Shown here: positions 1 to 7,925 of the stretch, in pieces
Position numbering within the stretch: position 1 is the first letter of the stretch
How the letters are laid out: each line of letters begins with the position of its first letter
NCBI GenBank assembly: GCA_016256075.1
Contig: SDVU01000583.1
Location: forward strand, 1-12,153
Reading direction: 5' to 3'
Length of the DNA: 12,153 bases
DNA from: Dictyocoela muelleri
Lineage: Eukaryota > Microsporidia
The notes under the pieces: generated by a model
Seen by the model: only the letters and a program-made list of their open reading frames with translations
Databases searched by the model: none
What the model was told of the DNA's origin: nothing
Position numbers and translations under genes: made by a program

Positions 1-81
1 ACTCTTTAACTAACTCATTCAGAGCGGCGTATTTTGAATCTCTTCTGTTATCTCTCATTATGAGGGGTACAAAAAAAATTA

Positions 82-125
82 TAAAATGCCGGGTTTTTTT
101 TAAATTTTGCCGGGGCCCGGCAAAA
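82..125. repeat. GC-rich palindrome in A/T-rich DNA
   Basis: Bases 105-125 form a perfect inverted repeat with 10-bp arms (TTTTGCCGGG) around a single G. A further partial copy of one arm (AAAATGCCGGG) lies just upstream at about 84-94. The C+G block stands out sharply from its surroundings. Similar CCGG-containing blocks recur near 9650, 10000, 10700 and 11890, so this may be a remnant of the same repeat family, but that link is not proven. Confidence 0.6.
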
Positions 126-301
126 TGTCTAACCCTAATCATCACCAAAATTTAATATTTTTATTTTCTATACAACCTAGGGCACATTTTTTTGTGTGAT
201 CCGCGAGAAAATTAATTAATAAATAGAGTCCACCACCCTATATGACTCCGGAACTCTTAAGCTATAAAATTTACATTAAGATTTTTATGGTTAAAATTGC
301 T

Positions 302-384
302 AAAAAAGACATATTTGAGAAAAGTCCTAATTGGGAAAAGTCATAATTTAGAAAAGCCACAATTTGAAAAGCCACAATTAATCC
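302..384. repeat. Imperfect short tandem repeat
   Basis: About four diverged units of 15-17 bp share the core GAAAAGYCAYAATT. The last two units are the most alike (GAAAAGCCACAATT twice). No coding or regulatory role can be seen. Confidence 0.55.
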
Positions 385-555
385 CACCGTTGCTAATATC
401 CAAAAAAGCAAACGGATACTTGTCTGACCATTCTTTAGATTTTTTTGTTTAAGTTAAGCATCAGTTATAATTACACAAAATATAAGCGTAAATGCGATTT
501 TAGCAATGACTCGCATGATAGGGTAATGACTTTTTCATATATTTTATTAGTTTCA

Positions 556-705
556 ATACTTTTTTTGCCGAAATGTACCTCCGCACTCATTCGCAAACTT
601 AGGGAGACACTTCTGATTCATCTAAAAAATTTGATAAGCCTAAAAGCTTTACACCGAACTGTATTTTTATCGCTACTTTATGTCATATTTTAATTATTAA
701 TAAAA
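556..705 (-). repeat. Partial, diverged copy of the SINE-like dispersed repeat
   Basis: The stretch from about 556 to 605 reads TTTTTGCCGAAATGT, then CCGCACTCATTC, then a TTAGG block, in the same order as 10874-10922. Weaker similarity continues to about 705 (AACTGTAT, ATGTCAT, ATTATT). The tRNA-like head seen in the 11643 copy is not visible here, so only the tail half seems to survive. An 82-codon open frame over this stretch begins at a TTG and runs through the repeat, so it is not called as a gene. Confidence 0.5.
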
Positions 706-876
706 TTTAAACTAGTGTGATTCGAGCATTTATACTTTAATTCTCACTTTAGTGTTTTAAACACAGTCTATATGAACATATTAATTTTTCTTTAAATTTA
801 ACAAAAAGGATGTAATTTAAATATTTTATTTAATCTTTAATTAACCATTCTTTCATAGAGAGATTTGTTGTAATCA

Positions 877-1134
877 TTATTGATTATTTGACATTGTTCG
901 TCTACGAGCATTTGGATATGTTTTTGTCATAATATTTATTAGTAAAATAAGTAATATCATTATAACAATGCTTAATGTAACATATATTCCTATGTAAGAA
1001 CCATATAGTGTAGTTAAACATCCATCATTCTCACAGTAAACCTTTTTCTCAGTTTCATTGTAAGTGCAAAAACAATATCTACCAATCATATTATTTACTA
1101 TTTCCACTAAATTACGAATTGTTTCATTTTTCAT
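877..1134 (-). CDS. Small single-pass membrane protein, hypothetical
   Basis: This 85-residue protein is not recognised as a member of any named family. Residues 1-45 are polar and carry four cysteines (21, 23, 34 and 39) in a C-x-C then C-x4-C arrangement, with two N-x-T sites at residues 3 and 26. Residues 47-69 are a strongly hydrophobic membrane span. Residues 70-85 form a short tail with KT and RRR. By the positive-inside rule the tail faces the cytosol and the cysteine part faces out or into the lumen; there is no cleavable signal peptide. The start is chosen at the ATG at 1134 because a CCCC tract lies only two bases upstream, as in microsporidian promoters. An in-frame ATG at 1176 would add 14 residues but would put that tract inside the coding region. 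The function is unknown. It is the only frame in the window with a coherent protein design not explained by a transposon. Confidence 0.55.
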   Translation of the reverse strand: MKNETIRNLVEIVNNMIGRYCFCTYNETEKKVYCENDGCLTTLYGSYIGIYVTLSIVIMILLILLINIMTKTYPNARRRTMSNNQ

Positions 1135-1136
1135 TA

Positions 1137-1140
1137 GGGG
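1137..1140 (-). promoter_or_regulatory. CCC-type start motif
   Basis: On the minus strand the sequence reads TTACCCCTAATG, so the C tract ends two bases before the chosen start codon. CCC or GGG motifs very close to the start codon are a known feature of microsporidian genes, which often have very short 5' leaders. C runs are rare in this A/T-rich stretch, which makes chance less likely but does not exclude it. Confidence 0.45.
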
Positions 1141-1176
1141 TAATTTTATAAATATTATATGATTTTTTTTGATCAT

Positions 1177-2055
1177 TTTTTTTTAAAAAAAAACAGAAAT
1201 ATGTGATTAAATAGTTCATTAATTAATTCGTAAACATCTATAAAATCAGGATTGAAATTTTTATTGAGAAAAGCTCGTAAAATTTTATCTTCTGAAGATA
1301 TTCTAAAATTTAACTTAAAGATAGTATAATTTTTGTTAGAAAATTTTATTTACAAAGAAAATTCAAAAAAAAATCAAATGATTTTTTTTCTGTCTAAAAT
1401 TTTTCTAGGATAAAGATTTTAGATTAGTTGTGATGAATTATTATCTTTATCATTTAAATTTAAATTCATTTGTTGCTATTATCTTTTAGAAAATTGATAC
1501 ATCTTATTGTAAAGTGATTTTTTATCCATACACATTATATATTACATGTTTACAATATCTATAATTGTTAAGCACCTCTTTTGACTATAATTATAGTCTT
1601 TATAACTTTTGTTTATAGTCTCAAAATTTATATTTCCCTCATAAGTTATCAGATGCTAATAAATAGCAACAAATTTTCTCACTATAATGAACACAACAGA
1701 ATATAAGTAACTATAGAACTTTCATGATTTTTTCAGTTTACTTCTGTTTTTGCTTCATGCCTCGAAGAACTGATTCCATATCTAGGTGAGTCACTTTTGA
1801 ATCATTTTCATATTAGATCAATTCTTAATCAACTATAACACACCGAAACAACTATATTACGGCTATAGTTATTGATACCTCAATTTCATTTCACGATTAT
1901 TTAATAAAGTTTTAGAAATATTCAAAAAAACATAATTTTGGTACAATACATTTAATTACTCAGACATCTTCCCACTAACAAAGATTATTTGAATAAACAA
2001 GAAACTTAAAAAATATTGAAAAAATAAGTTGGATTCTAGTTTTTGTATTATTAAT
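1177..2055. other. Gene-free A/T-rich stretch with small palindromes
   Basis: No gene or known element is seen. Three inverted repeats can be read: a perfect 16-bp palindrome GACTATAATTATAGTC at 1583-1598; a 12-bp inverted pair TTTGTTGCTATT (1469-1480) and its complement (1662-1673), which encloses that palindrome; and AACTATA/TATAGTT at about 1853-1873. The 1469-1673 pair could be the ends of an old foldback element, but the outer flanks do not give clear target duplications. Confidence 0.4.
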
Positions 2056-2060
2056 ATATC
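2056..2060. repeat. Left target site duplication of the LTR element
   Basis: ATATC directly precedes the 5' LTR and matches ATATC directly after the 3' LTR. Five base pairs is the usual duplication size for Ty3/gypsy integrases. Confidence 0.85.
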
Positions 2061-2360
2061 TGCCACATTCTAACACTATCAATAACATGTGACATACTTT
2101 TAGATAGTTTCAAATATAAAACCGTTTGTTTATATTTGAAACACATGTGTTTGAGAATAAACTATAAAAGAAAACAAATTCTCACTCACATGCGTGAACA
2201 TGATGATTCTACAAACAAAAACTCATTCCGCAGGTTAACGGACATGCATAAATAAAATACAGATAAGATGATGAATACAAGGAAGAGACCCGCGCCCTGT
2301 TCAATGAACGGATTTACGAATTTATTTAACATGGCACCCTACTTAGAGCAGAATACGTCA
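2061..2360 (+). repeat. 5' LTR
   Basis: A 300-bp direct repeat of 8089-8388, starting TGCCACATT and ending TACGTCA. It contains a hairpin with 14-bp arms (GTTTCAAATATAAA, loop of 8) at 2107-2142, followed at once by a 14-bp palindrome AAACACATGTGTTT. Both structures are also seen in the other LTR. A short A/T-rich ACTATAAAAGAAAAC run at about 2161-2175 could be a TATA-type element. Confidence 0.9.
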
Positions 2361-2371
2361 TATTGAATTCA

Positions 2372-3105
2372 ATGACAAATTTTAAAAAAATTTTAACTGA
2401 AATAGAAGCGTTAAATAACAATGATATAACGCCGCTGAAAACGACAAGTTTTCAAATGAAAGTAGAAAATACTGAAGTAATGGTAAATTGAGAATTAACA
2501 ATTTACGATTCCATCTCAATCGATATGTTTGAAGCTATATAAATGTTTAAAACTACAGCCGAACTTGCCAAATAGAACTCGGAAACAGCAGTTCAAGTTT
2601 TAAAATCATTATGATCAAATGAAATAATTGTTCAAATAATTTTTTTTTCTAATGTTGAGAGTTTTTAACAAAATACTCCAGCTTAAATATTTAATAGAGA
2701 CTAATAATCACTATAAGAATTATTTAAAAAATATAAAACTAAAAAATTTCATGAATATCAAAGAATAAAATATTCAATAGATGAAACATCAAAAAGAATT
2801 GCTATTAATAAATAATTTACTAAAAAGGAAATAAAAAAATGTCTGTCGAAACATTTCTGAAAGGTATTAATGAAAACAAAATTTGTAAATATATTTCTTA
2901 GGAATATTTACTGCTGATAAAATTTATGAAAATATAAATAATGCCGAAAAATACATTTTCAGTAAAAATTACGCTCAAAAAGATATAAATTTCGAAAAAC
3001 ATTATTGGAAAACATATAAAAAAGAGATAATAGAGTGCAATTTCCACAAGGTAAATAATCATGATTATGCAAAATGTCAAGCTAATAAACATAAAGTCTA
3101 AAAAC
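2372..3105 (+). pseudogene. Gag-like region of the LTR element (fossil)
   Basis: This is the stretch between the 5' LTR and the protease. It shows Lys/Asn/Glu-rich translated segments and, near its end (about 3036-3077), a zinc-knuckle-like motif of the CNFH...H....C type known from gag-like proteins of LTR elements. An ATG lies 12 bases after the LTR. Sequence similarity of gag is always low, so the call rests on position and the knuckle. The region is broken in many places. Confidence 0.6.
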
Positions 3106-3174
3106 AATGATTCATTAAATTCGATTTCAAGTTATTCTTTACCTTATTTATATTTAAATTTAATCTCAAATAAA

Positions 3175-3440
3175 AAATTATGAAGGTACTGATTGATAGC
3201 GGTGCCACAAAATCATTCATTAGAAATAAAATTATATGCAGATATAATTTAAAGATGGCACCAAATACAAATAATTGGGTTAAAATTGCAGATGGTTTAG
3301 AGACAGAAATAATAGGAAAAATAAATATTTTTATCAAAAACAATAATAATTTATGAACTGAAATAGAACTAAATTTATTAGCAAATCTTAATGAAGATAT
3401 CATTTTTGGAACGAATTTTTTTAAGGAAAAAAAAATATAA
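3175..3440 (+). pseudogene. Aspartic protease region of the LTR element (fossil)
   Basis: The translated segment VLIDSGATKSFI at about 3186-3221 is the classic retropepsin active-site signature (D-S/T-G-A). It is followed by a segment ending in an EDIIFGTNF-like stretch, which matches the end of the retroviral-type protease fold. It lies between the knuckle and the reverse transcriptase, as expected for Ty3/gypsy. Confidence 0.75.
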
Positions 3441-3639
3441 ATTTAAATCTAAACAATCAACAAATAAAATTTCTAGGTCAAGTAAATAGCTTAAACGACG
3501 CCAAAACTGAACATTATTAAAATTTATATATGAATAATTCTAAAATAATCGTTAAAAATGATTAAATTATACATCTAATTCAAAAATATCTGTTTAATAT
3601 AGAAGAAAAACATCCAATCAATGGTGTTAATTATACATT

Positions 3640-3835
3640 CCTACAACAAAAAATAACATAACTTTATTTAAACCATACAAAATTCCTTTATTTATGCAAG
3701 AACTATTAGAAAAAGAAATATCAGAATTATTGTCAAATGGAGTAATTGGGAGATCAAAATCTCTTTTTGCTTCTCACGTTTCATTAAAAAAAACCCAATA
3801 CTTCAGGCAGGCATCTAATTGATTATAGAGAACTA
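3640..3835 (+). pseudogene. Reverse transcriptase, N-terminal part (fossil)
   Basis: Translated segments PYKIPLFMQELLEKEISELL and NGVIGRSKSLFASHVSL match the fingers region of Ty3/gypsy reverse transcriptases (the P-Y-R-x-P and G-I-I-x-x-S-x-S-P-x-x-S-P motifs). The region is cut by the Merlin-A insertion at 3836. Confidence 0.8.
3828..3835. repeat. Left target site duplication of Merlin-A
   Basis: GAGAACTA is repeated exactly at 4824-4831, on the other side of Merlin-A. Eight base pairs is a normal duplication size for Merlin elements. Confidence 0.9.
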
Positions 3836-3888
3836 GGTAAAAATAAGATATAGATTCACCGCTTTTTTTGAAGGAAAAAAAATACTCT
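3836..3888 (+). repeat. Merlin-A left TIR
   Basis: It is the inverted counterpart of 4770-4823. The first 18 bases are exact; the next 30 or so contain CACCGCTTTTTTTGAAGGAA against CTCCACTTTTTTGAAGGAG on the other end. Confidence 0.9.
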
Positions 3889-3918
3889 TATGATTACACG
3901 TATATAATTATATAATAA

Positions 3919-4695
3919 ACTATCTACACCATACGGACTTTTCGGTTTTTGTGTAGAATTTGTCTTCTACGTTCAGAAAAGCAATGCAATAAAAGTAGAA
4001 ACCCATATCTATATCCAGAAAAAAAAGTGTTGACGATCATTTGGGTGTGTACTACTTATAAGTGTCATGATTGTCCAGTTTCAATTCGGAGGGGGTCTGT
4101 TTTCTTTGGCTTGAAGACTCCTTTGAGAACAAATCTTTTTATAATTTATGAATGGACTAAAAAAAACTGATGGTAAAATTAAAAGAGAATATAAAGTTAG
4201 TTTTTGTGTCATTAACTCAGTTTTTATTTATTCGGAATGTTTTGAATAAAAGAAAATATGAAAAGATTAAAGGTAGGGGATAAACAGTTGAGGTTGCCGA
4301 AACCTGTAATTCTCGTCGTAAATATTTCAACGGAGTAGGATATCAAAAACACATGGTGCTTAGGTTGCATCTCTAGACAAAGCAAAAAATAATTTTTCAA
4401 GTTGTAAAATCTCGCACCAGTGAAAAATTAAATTAAATGAAATTATAAAACAAAATATACAATCCAATTCTTCATAAATTACTGATAGTAGGATGGGATA
4501 TCAAAACTTTGAGAATTTGGGTTTTATGCATAAAAAAGTTAATCATAAAAAACATTTTGTAGACCCTGAAAACACTGAAATCCACACAGAGAACATGTAA
4601 AATATGTGGTGTTGGTAGAAAAAATATATCAAAACTGCGGAAACAATATCCAAAAAACATTTCACTTTATATTCAAGAGTTTAAATATTTAAAAA
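3919..4695 (+). pseudogene. Merlin-A transposase (ISXO2-like), broken
   Basis: DDE transposase of the Merlin/IS1016 group, which cuts and pastes the element by its TIRs. The first 84 codons (3919-4170) are open and contain a zinc-binding-like part (C-R-I-C, later C-x4-C-H-D-C) followed by RRGSVFFGLKTPLRTNLFII and YEW, the family's typical helix-turn-helix lead. The catalytic core starts at 4287 as VEVAET, where the family has VE-I/V-D-E: the first catalytic Asp is Ala here (codon 4296-4298). RRKYFNGVGYQKHMV follows. At about 4490-4615, in another frame, come GYQNFENLGFMHKKVNHKKH and FVDPENTEIHTENM, matching the region that leads to the third acidic residue; a TAA directly follows ENM. Several stops and frame changes separate these blocks, so no active enzyme is made. 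Confidence 0.85.
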
Positions 4696-4769
4696 CTTCA
4701 GAAACACCTTTACAGACATTTTGCGGTGGTTTGCACGCTTCAAATAAAATAATAATTTTATTTCTTTTT

Positions 4770-4823
4770 TTTTATTCTTTTTTCTCCTTCAAAAAAGTGG
4801 AGGTCCTATATCTTATTTTTACC
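4770..4823 (-). repeat. Merlin-A right TIR
   Basis: It is the inverted counterpart of 3836-3888, ending CTTATTTTTACC at the insertion boundary. It carries extra T-run length compared with the left end. Confidence 0.9.
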
Positions 4824-4831
4824 GAGAACTA
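4824..4831. repeat. Right target site duplication of Merlin-A
   Basis: GAGAACTA, identical to 3828-3835. Confidence 0.9.
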
Positions 4832-5545
4832 AATAAAATATTATTAAGAATGCAATACCAATTTCCTAATATATTTGATTCATTTCATAAATTTACGGAA
4901 TCTAAATTTTTTTCTCGGATCGATCTTAATAAGGGCTTATATCAAGTCTCAATATCCGAGTTTGATTTCGAAAAAACAGCATTCACAGCCAATTCAGGAA
5001 AATTTGAATTTACTTGAATTCCATTTGGCTTAGTAAATGCACGGAAATTCTTCCATAGGTTAATAAGTGAAATACTATATGGGATTCCAAATATTACAGT
5101 CTTCGTAGATGATATAATTATCACACAGATTCTATTGATAAACATATTCATATTATTGCAAAAAGTATTTTATAAATTATCAAAAATAAATTCTATAATT
5201 AATCTTCAAAAATCCAAATTTTTAAAAACAGAAATATCTTATTAAGGTTTCAATATATCCGGATATAAATATACACCAGAGATGTCGAAACTTAAAAATT
5301 TTACTCAATGGAAAAAACCAAATACAAAGAAACAATTACAAAAACTCCTTGAAAAAATAAATTGGTATCGTAAGTTTATTCCTAATTTAAGTTTAAAACT
5401 GCACAAATTATACGAAAAACGAAAAATAAATAATTCGAAATTTTTTATTAATGATAAAGATATGCAACCTGTAATTGAAATATATAATTACTTGTATAAA
5501 AAAATATATCTATACATGCCTGATATGAATAAAACATCTAACCTA
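4832..5545 (+). pseudogene. Reverse transcriptase, remaining part (fossil)
   Basis: Beyond the Merlin-A insertion the palm and thumb of the reverse transcriptase can be read in pieces: SRIDLNKGLYQVSISEFDFE, KTAFTANSGKFEFT, IPFGLVNA, and the catalytic-box segment VFVDDIIIT at about 5098-5124. The connection segment WYRKFIPNLSLKL follows at about 5360-5400. These are hallmark Ty3/gypsy motifs in the right order. The region is broken. Confidence 0.87.
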
Positions 5546-5925
5546 CATTTGTGACGAAAATAATCACTCCATAGGAGCTGTTTTATTCCAAAATTCTATA
5601 TAATTGATCATTACAGTAAAAAACTCAATCAAGCACAGAGCAACTATTCTAAAGTTGGAAAGGAAATGTTTGCTATCTTCATGACAGTTAACAAATGCAG
5701 ATCTCTTATCGGTGGATCTGAAATATTAATATTCACTGATAATAAAAGGCTTTTATGAAAGACATCAGACTTTTCAAAACGCGCTAACAGATAGAGATTA
5801 AGCATTTCAGATCATAATATTTTTTTCAATAACATACAAAGCAAGGAAAATGTGATTGCTGATGAATTATCTCGAAATAATATAGAGCAAGTATCTCAAA
5901 ACAATACTCTTAACTTTGTTTCTAA
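5546..5925 (+). pseudogene. RNase H region of the LTR element (fossil)
   Basis: Translated pieces include NNHSIGAVLFQNS, then SNYSKVGKEMFAIFMTVNKC and RSLIGGSEILIFTDNK. These match the Ty3/gypsy RNase H pattern (G-A-V-L-x-Q, then N-Y-x-x-x-x-K-E-x-L-A-I, then F-x-x-x-T-D-H). A later piece, NVIADELSRN at about 5852-5880, matches the N-x-x-A-D-x-L-S-R motif at the end of this domain. Confidence 0.83.
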
Positions 5926-5939
5926 TTAAATACCTTTGG

Positions 5940-6706
5940 GCCATTAGATTTAAAACAATATTTCTTTCAATTTCACATTATAAATAGTCATCCTGTTATT
6001 CAAGTTCATATTTAACACTAAGAAGGATTATGAAAAATTCTAAAAAAATGTGAAGATTCTATTAAGTATTATTAGCAGAACTCGCCCATTTTTGCCTAAT
6101 TAATATAAAAAACTATAGAATATATGGAAATCCTATTGGTTCAATACATACTAATAAGTCTTTAGAACATACTAGTAGCGATGTGTATGGTTCTTTTGAT
6201 GCATTAATTACAAACATGGGTTTTACAGAAATAAATTATTCATTTTTACTTATACAGATAGATGTAGTGAAAGTACTAAAATTCATTTTACTTAGAAATT
6301 ACATCAAAAAACCTTCAGAATGCCTTTAAAAAAGAGTGGTTGAAGTATTATACCAATTCAAAAAGTTTTTGTTAGATAAAGGTACATGCTATCTATCAAA
6401 TTCATCCAAACTATTCTTTATTTCTGTTAATATAAAACAAATATTTTCTTCGCCATATAATCCAACAGGCAACTCTATTTCCGAAAGACCAAATCAATCA
6501 ATTTCTGGTGTATTAAGAATTTATAAGTGGCGGATATAAAAATTATAAAATAAATAATCAAAAACAAATTGAATAATCTGGTGAAAAAGTCTACAATTTA
6601 AAACCAAGTGAGGTTATATTAAATAACAATTCAGTAACTTTAAAATCATACAAAAATTCTAAAAATAAAAAAATCCAGTTTAATCATTAATATAACATAA
6701 GTGATT
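5940..6706 (+). pseudogene. Integrase region of the LTR element (fossil)
   Basis: Pieces of a retroviral-type integrase core are readable. SSDVYGSF at about 6175-6200 matches the first catalytic Asp region (D-x-x-G-P-F). The segment from about 6366 to 6530 contains LDKGTCYLSNSSKLFF, SSPYNPTGNSISER and SISGVLRIYK, which match the second Asp and the Glu region of the core. Integrase was followed by non-coding 3' sequence, part of which survives at 7926-8088. Confidence 0.83.
6699..6706. repeat. Left probable target site duplication of Merlin-B
   Basis: AAGTGATT here compares with AGGTGATT at 7918-7925: seven of eight bases match, with the T and TT at the edges leaving a one-base uncertainty (8 or 9 bp). 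Merlin duplications are 8-9 bp. Confidence 0.65.
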
Positions 6707-6707
6707 T

Positions 6708-6733
6708 GGCGCAAGTTCATTTGACCGGTCTAA
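6708..6733 (+). repeat. Merlin-B left TIR
   Basis: AAGTTCATTTGACCGGTC pairs with the right end, whose complement reads AAGTTCCTTGACCGGTC. The core GACCGGTC is itself a palindrome. Confidence 0.8.
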
Positions 6734-6763
6734 CCCTAGGGGGGGAGTATTGTATAATTTTTT

Positions 6764-6922
6764 TTTGATATAAATTAAATTATTTGATATAAATTACATT
6801 ATTTGATATAAATTAAATTTATTAGATATAAATTAAATTTATTAGATATAAATTAATCTTATTAGATATAAATAAATCTTATTTGATAAAATTAATCTTA
6901 TTAGATATAAATTTAATTTATT
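6764..6922. repeat. About 20-bp minisatellite inside Merlin-B
   Basis: About eight head-to-tail units of 19-21 bp, consensus TTATTAGATATAAATTAAAT, with point changes between units (TTGATATAAATTACATTA, AGATATAAATTAATCTTATT and others). It lies between the left TIR and the end of the transposase, which reads in from the right. Confidence 0.85.
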
Positions 6923-6932
6923 TAATTTTCAA

Positions 6933-7840
6933 TCAACCAAGTATAATTTTATACCAAATCTTTCCAACTTCATCACATTCACCATTTCTAAGATAATAAT
7001 GGCAAAATCTGAATTCATTTAAGAATATTTTCGAATAACTCATTTTAACACAAAGTCTCTTTGAACATAATATTTCAGTTGAGACCAAAGATTTTCGATA
7101 TTGTCGTGTGAGCCTCTAACATTCTTATAACCCTTGAGTGTGATTGACAACTTCATGAGAGCATAAAAATTTATAACGGATCGATGATAAGAGGGATGTC
7201 TATCTGTAATTACTAAAGAACCTACGAGAACATTATTTTCTGATAATATTCGTCATAGTTACAATTTTTCTATTTGGCACAATTTTAATTATAATTCTAC
7301 CCGTGTCTTGCTCTATTAATCCTACTAACCAAGTAGATCCTTTTGCATTATAGAACAAATTAGAAGGATAAGTTTTTAATCTACCTTTATAAATGACAGT
7401 TTCATCTATCTGCATAATTTTGATCTTCCAATCATAACATTTCGAGTTGGTTGCACTTTTCTTCAATAAACTTATGTCTTTTTTTTCATATTATAAATTG
7501 CCCATTTTGAAATCTTACAATCATAATTGATTCTTTTGACATAATCATCACTAAGAAACTCATATATTGCAAGTATCTTCTTATGAAGAGAGTCAGAAAG
7601 GGTAATTTTTAGCTAGCCCTCAAAAATAGTTGATCTACTCTTACATTTATAGTCTGCACATCTATAACATGCTCCTAGAGAATATTTCAAATCTTTTACA
7701 AGTATTTTTTTTGTTTCCACAGTATCGCACACAACTTCTCTTGATAATAAATCTTCGTCTTTTAAGTAATTATCCGCATCATCTACACTTAAAAATAAAT
7801 TAGAGGCAGTTGATCTCGGTGTTAGATTTGGTATTTTCAT
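6933..7840 (-). pseudogene. Merlin-B transposase (ISXO2-like), lightly broken
   Basis: DDE transposase of the Merlin group, equivalent to about 300 codons. It starts at the ATG at 7840. Residues 55-70 hold CYRCADYKC, a zinc-binding-like motif, then STIFEG. A single in-frame TAG (about 7613-7615) follows; the same frame then continues to 7233 (KITLSDSLHKKILAIYEFL, later KIMQIDETVIYKGRLKTY and WLVGLIEQDTGRIIIKIVP). Catalytic residues are all readable: first Asp in QIDET (7404-7406), second in VITDRHPSY (7202-7204), and Glu in SHDNIENLWSQLK (7094-7096), so the last two are 36 residues apart. A frame change near 7233-7265 and another near 7045 (before NEFRFCHYYLRN) break it. With about three breaks and an intact acidic triad, it decayed more recently or more slowly than Merlin-A. 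Confidence 0.9.
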
Positions 7841-7869
7841 TTTTATGGGCCTAGTAAATTTTTTTATTT

Positions 7870-7914
7870 AAGTTTATGTGACCGGTCCGAAAATCGGACC
7901 GGTCAAGGAACTTT
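7870..7914. repeat. Merlin-B right end: double-TIR palindrome
   Basis: Two arms of 21 bases face each other across AAA. The inner 12 bases (TGACCGGTCCGA, 7879-7890) are perfectly complementary to 7894-7905; the outer parts match with gaps. Each arm also resembles the left TIR: the left arm in direct orientation, the right arm inverted. So the right end holds two TIR-like copies head to head. Confidence 0.85.
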
Positions 7915-7917
7915 CCC

Positions 7918-7925
7918 AGGTGATT
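7918..7925. repeat. Right probable target site duplication of Merlin-B
   Basis: AGGTGATT, seven of eight bases identical to 6699-6706. Confidence 0.65.

Larger units (their letters stand above)
3836..4823 (+). mobile_element. Merlin-A DNA transposon (988 bp), decayed
   Basis: A Merlin-superfamily element inserted in the retroelement's reverse transcriptase. The outermost 18 bases (GGTAAAAATAAGATATAG) are repeated exactly, inverted, at the right end (CTATATC...TTTTTACC, 4806-4823). The similarity continues inward, with small differences, through a TTTTTTGAAGGA block to about 50 bp (3836-3888 and 4770-4823). A perfect 8-bp target duplication GAGAACTA flanks it. The inside holds one transposase on the plus strand, recognisable but broken. 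TIR sequence and transposase both differ from Merlin-B, so these are separate families. Confidence 0.93.
6707..7917 (-). mobile_element. Merlin-B DNA transposon (about 1.2 kb), decayed
   Basis: A second Merlin element, inserted in the retroelement downstream of its integrase. Left end GGCGCAAGTTC then TTGACCGGTC (6708-6730) is inverted at the right as GACCGGTCAAGGAACTTTCCC (about 7898-7917), with small gaps. An imperfect 8-bp target duplication flanks it. The transposase is on the minus strand and nearly whole. Two extra structures set it apart from Merlin-A: a minisatellite just after the transposase (6764-6922) and a large palindrome at the right end (7870-7914). Exact ends may be off by one to three bases because the TIRs are imperfect. 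Confidence 0.87.

Noticed and set aside
445-693. Open frame of 82 codons on the plus strand
   Set aside because: It has a TTG start, no recognisable domain, and runs through the dispersed repeat also found at 10880. It is probably chance.
2898-3403. Two hydrophobic open frames on the minus strand
   Set aside because: They are the reverse of the gag and protease region of the LTR element; A-rich coding strands give Phe/Ile/Leu-rich frames on the other strand.
4472-4660. Minus-strand open frame of 62 codons
   Set aside because: It is the reverse of the Merlin-A transposase, which is recognisable on the plus strand.
3836-4823. Bacterial insertion sequence or contamination
   Set aside because: ISXO2-like transposases also occur in bacteria, but the element sits inside a eukaryotic Ty3/gypsy retroelement with an 8-bp duplication and has the same A/T-rich composition, which fits eukaryotic Merlin.
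4942-5151. Minus-strand open frame of 69 codons
   Set aside because: It is the reverse of the reverse transcriptase palm region, which has clear family motifs on the plus strand.
6738-6760. G-rich tract followed by TATTGTATAAT, resembling a polypurine tract and LTR start
   Set aside because: It lies inside Merlin-B, after its left TIR. The real polypurine tract and LTR start are at 8078-8089, confirmed by the LTR match and the target duplication.
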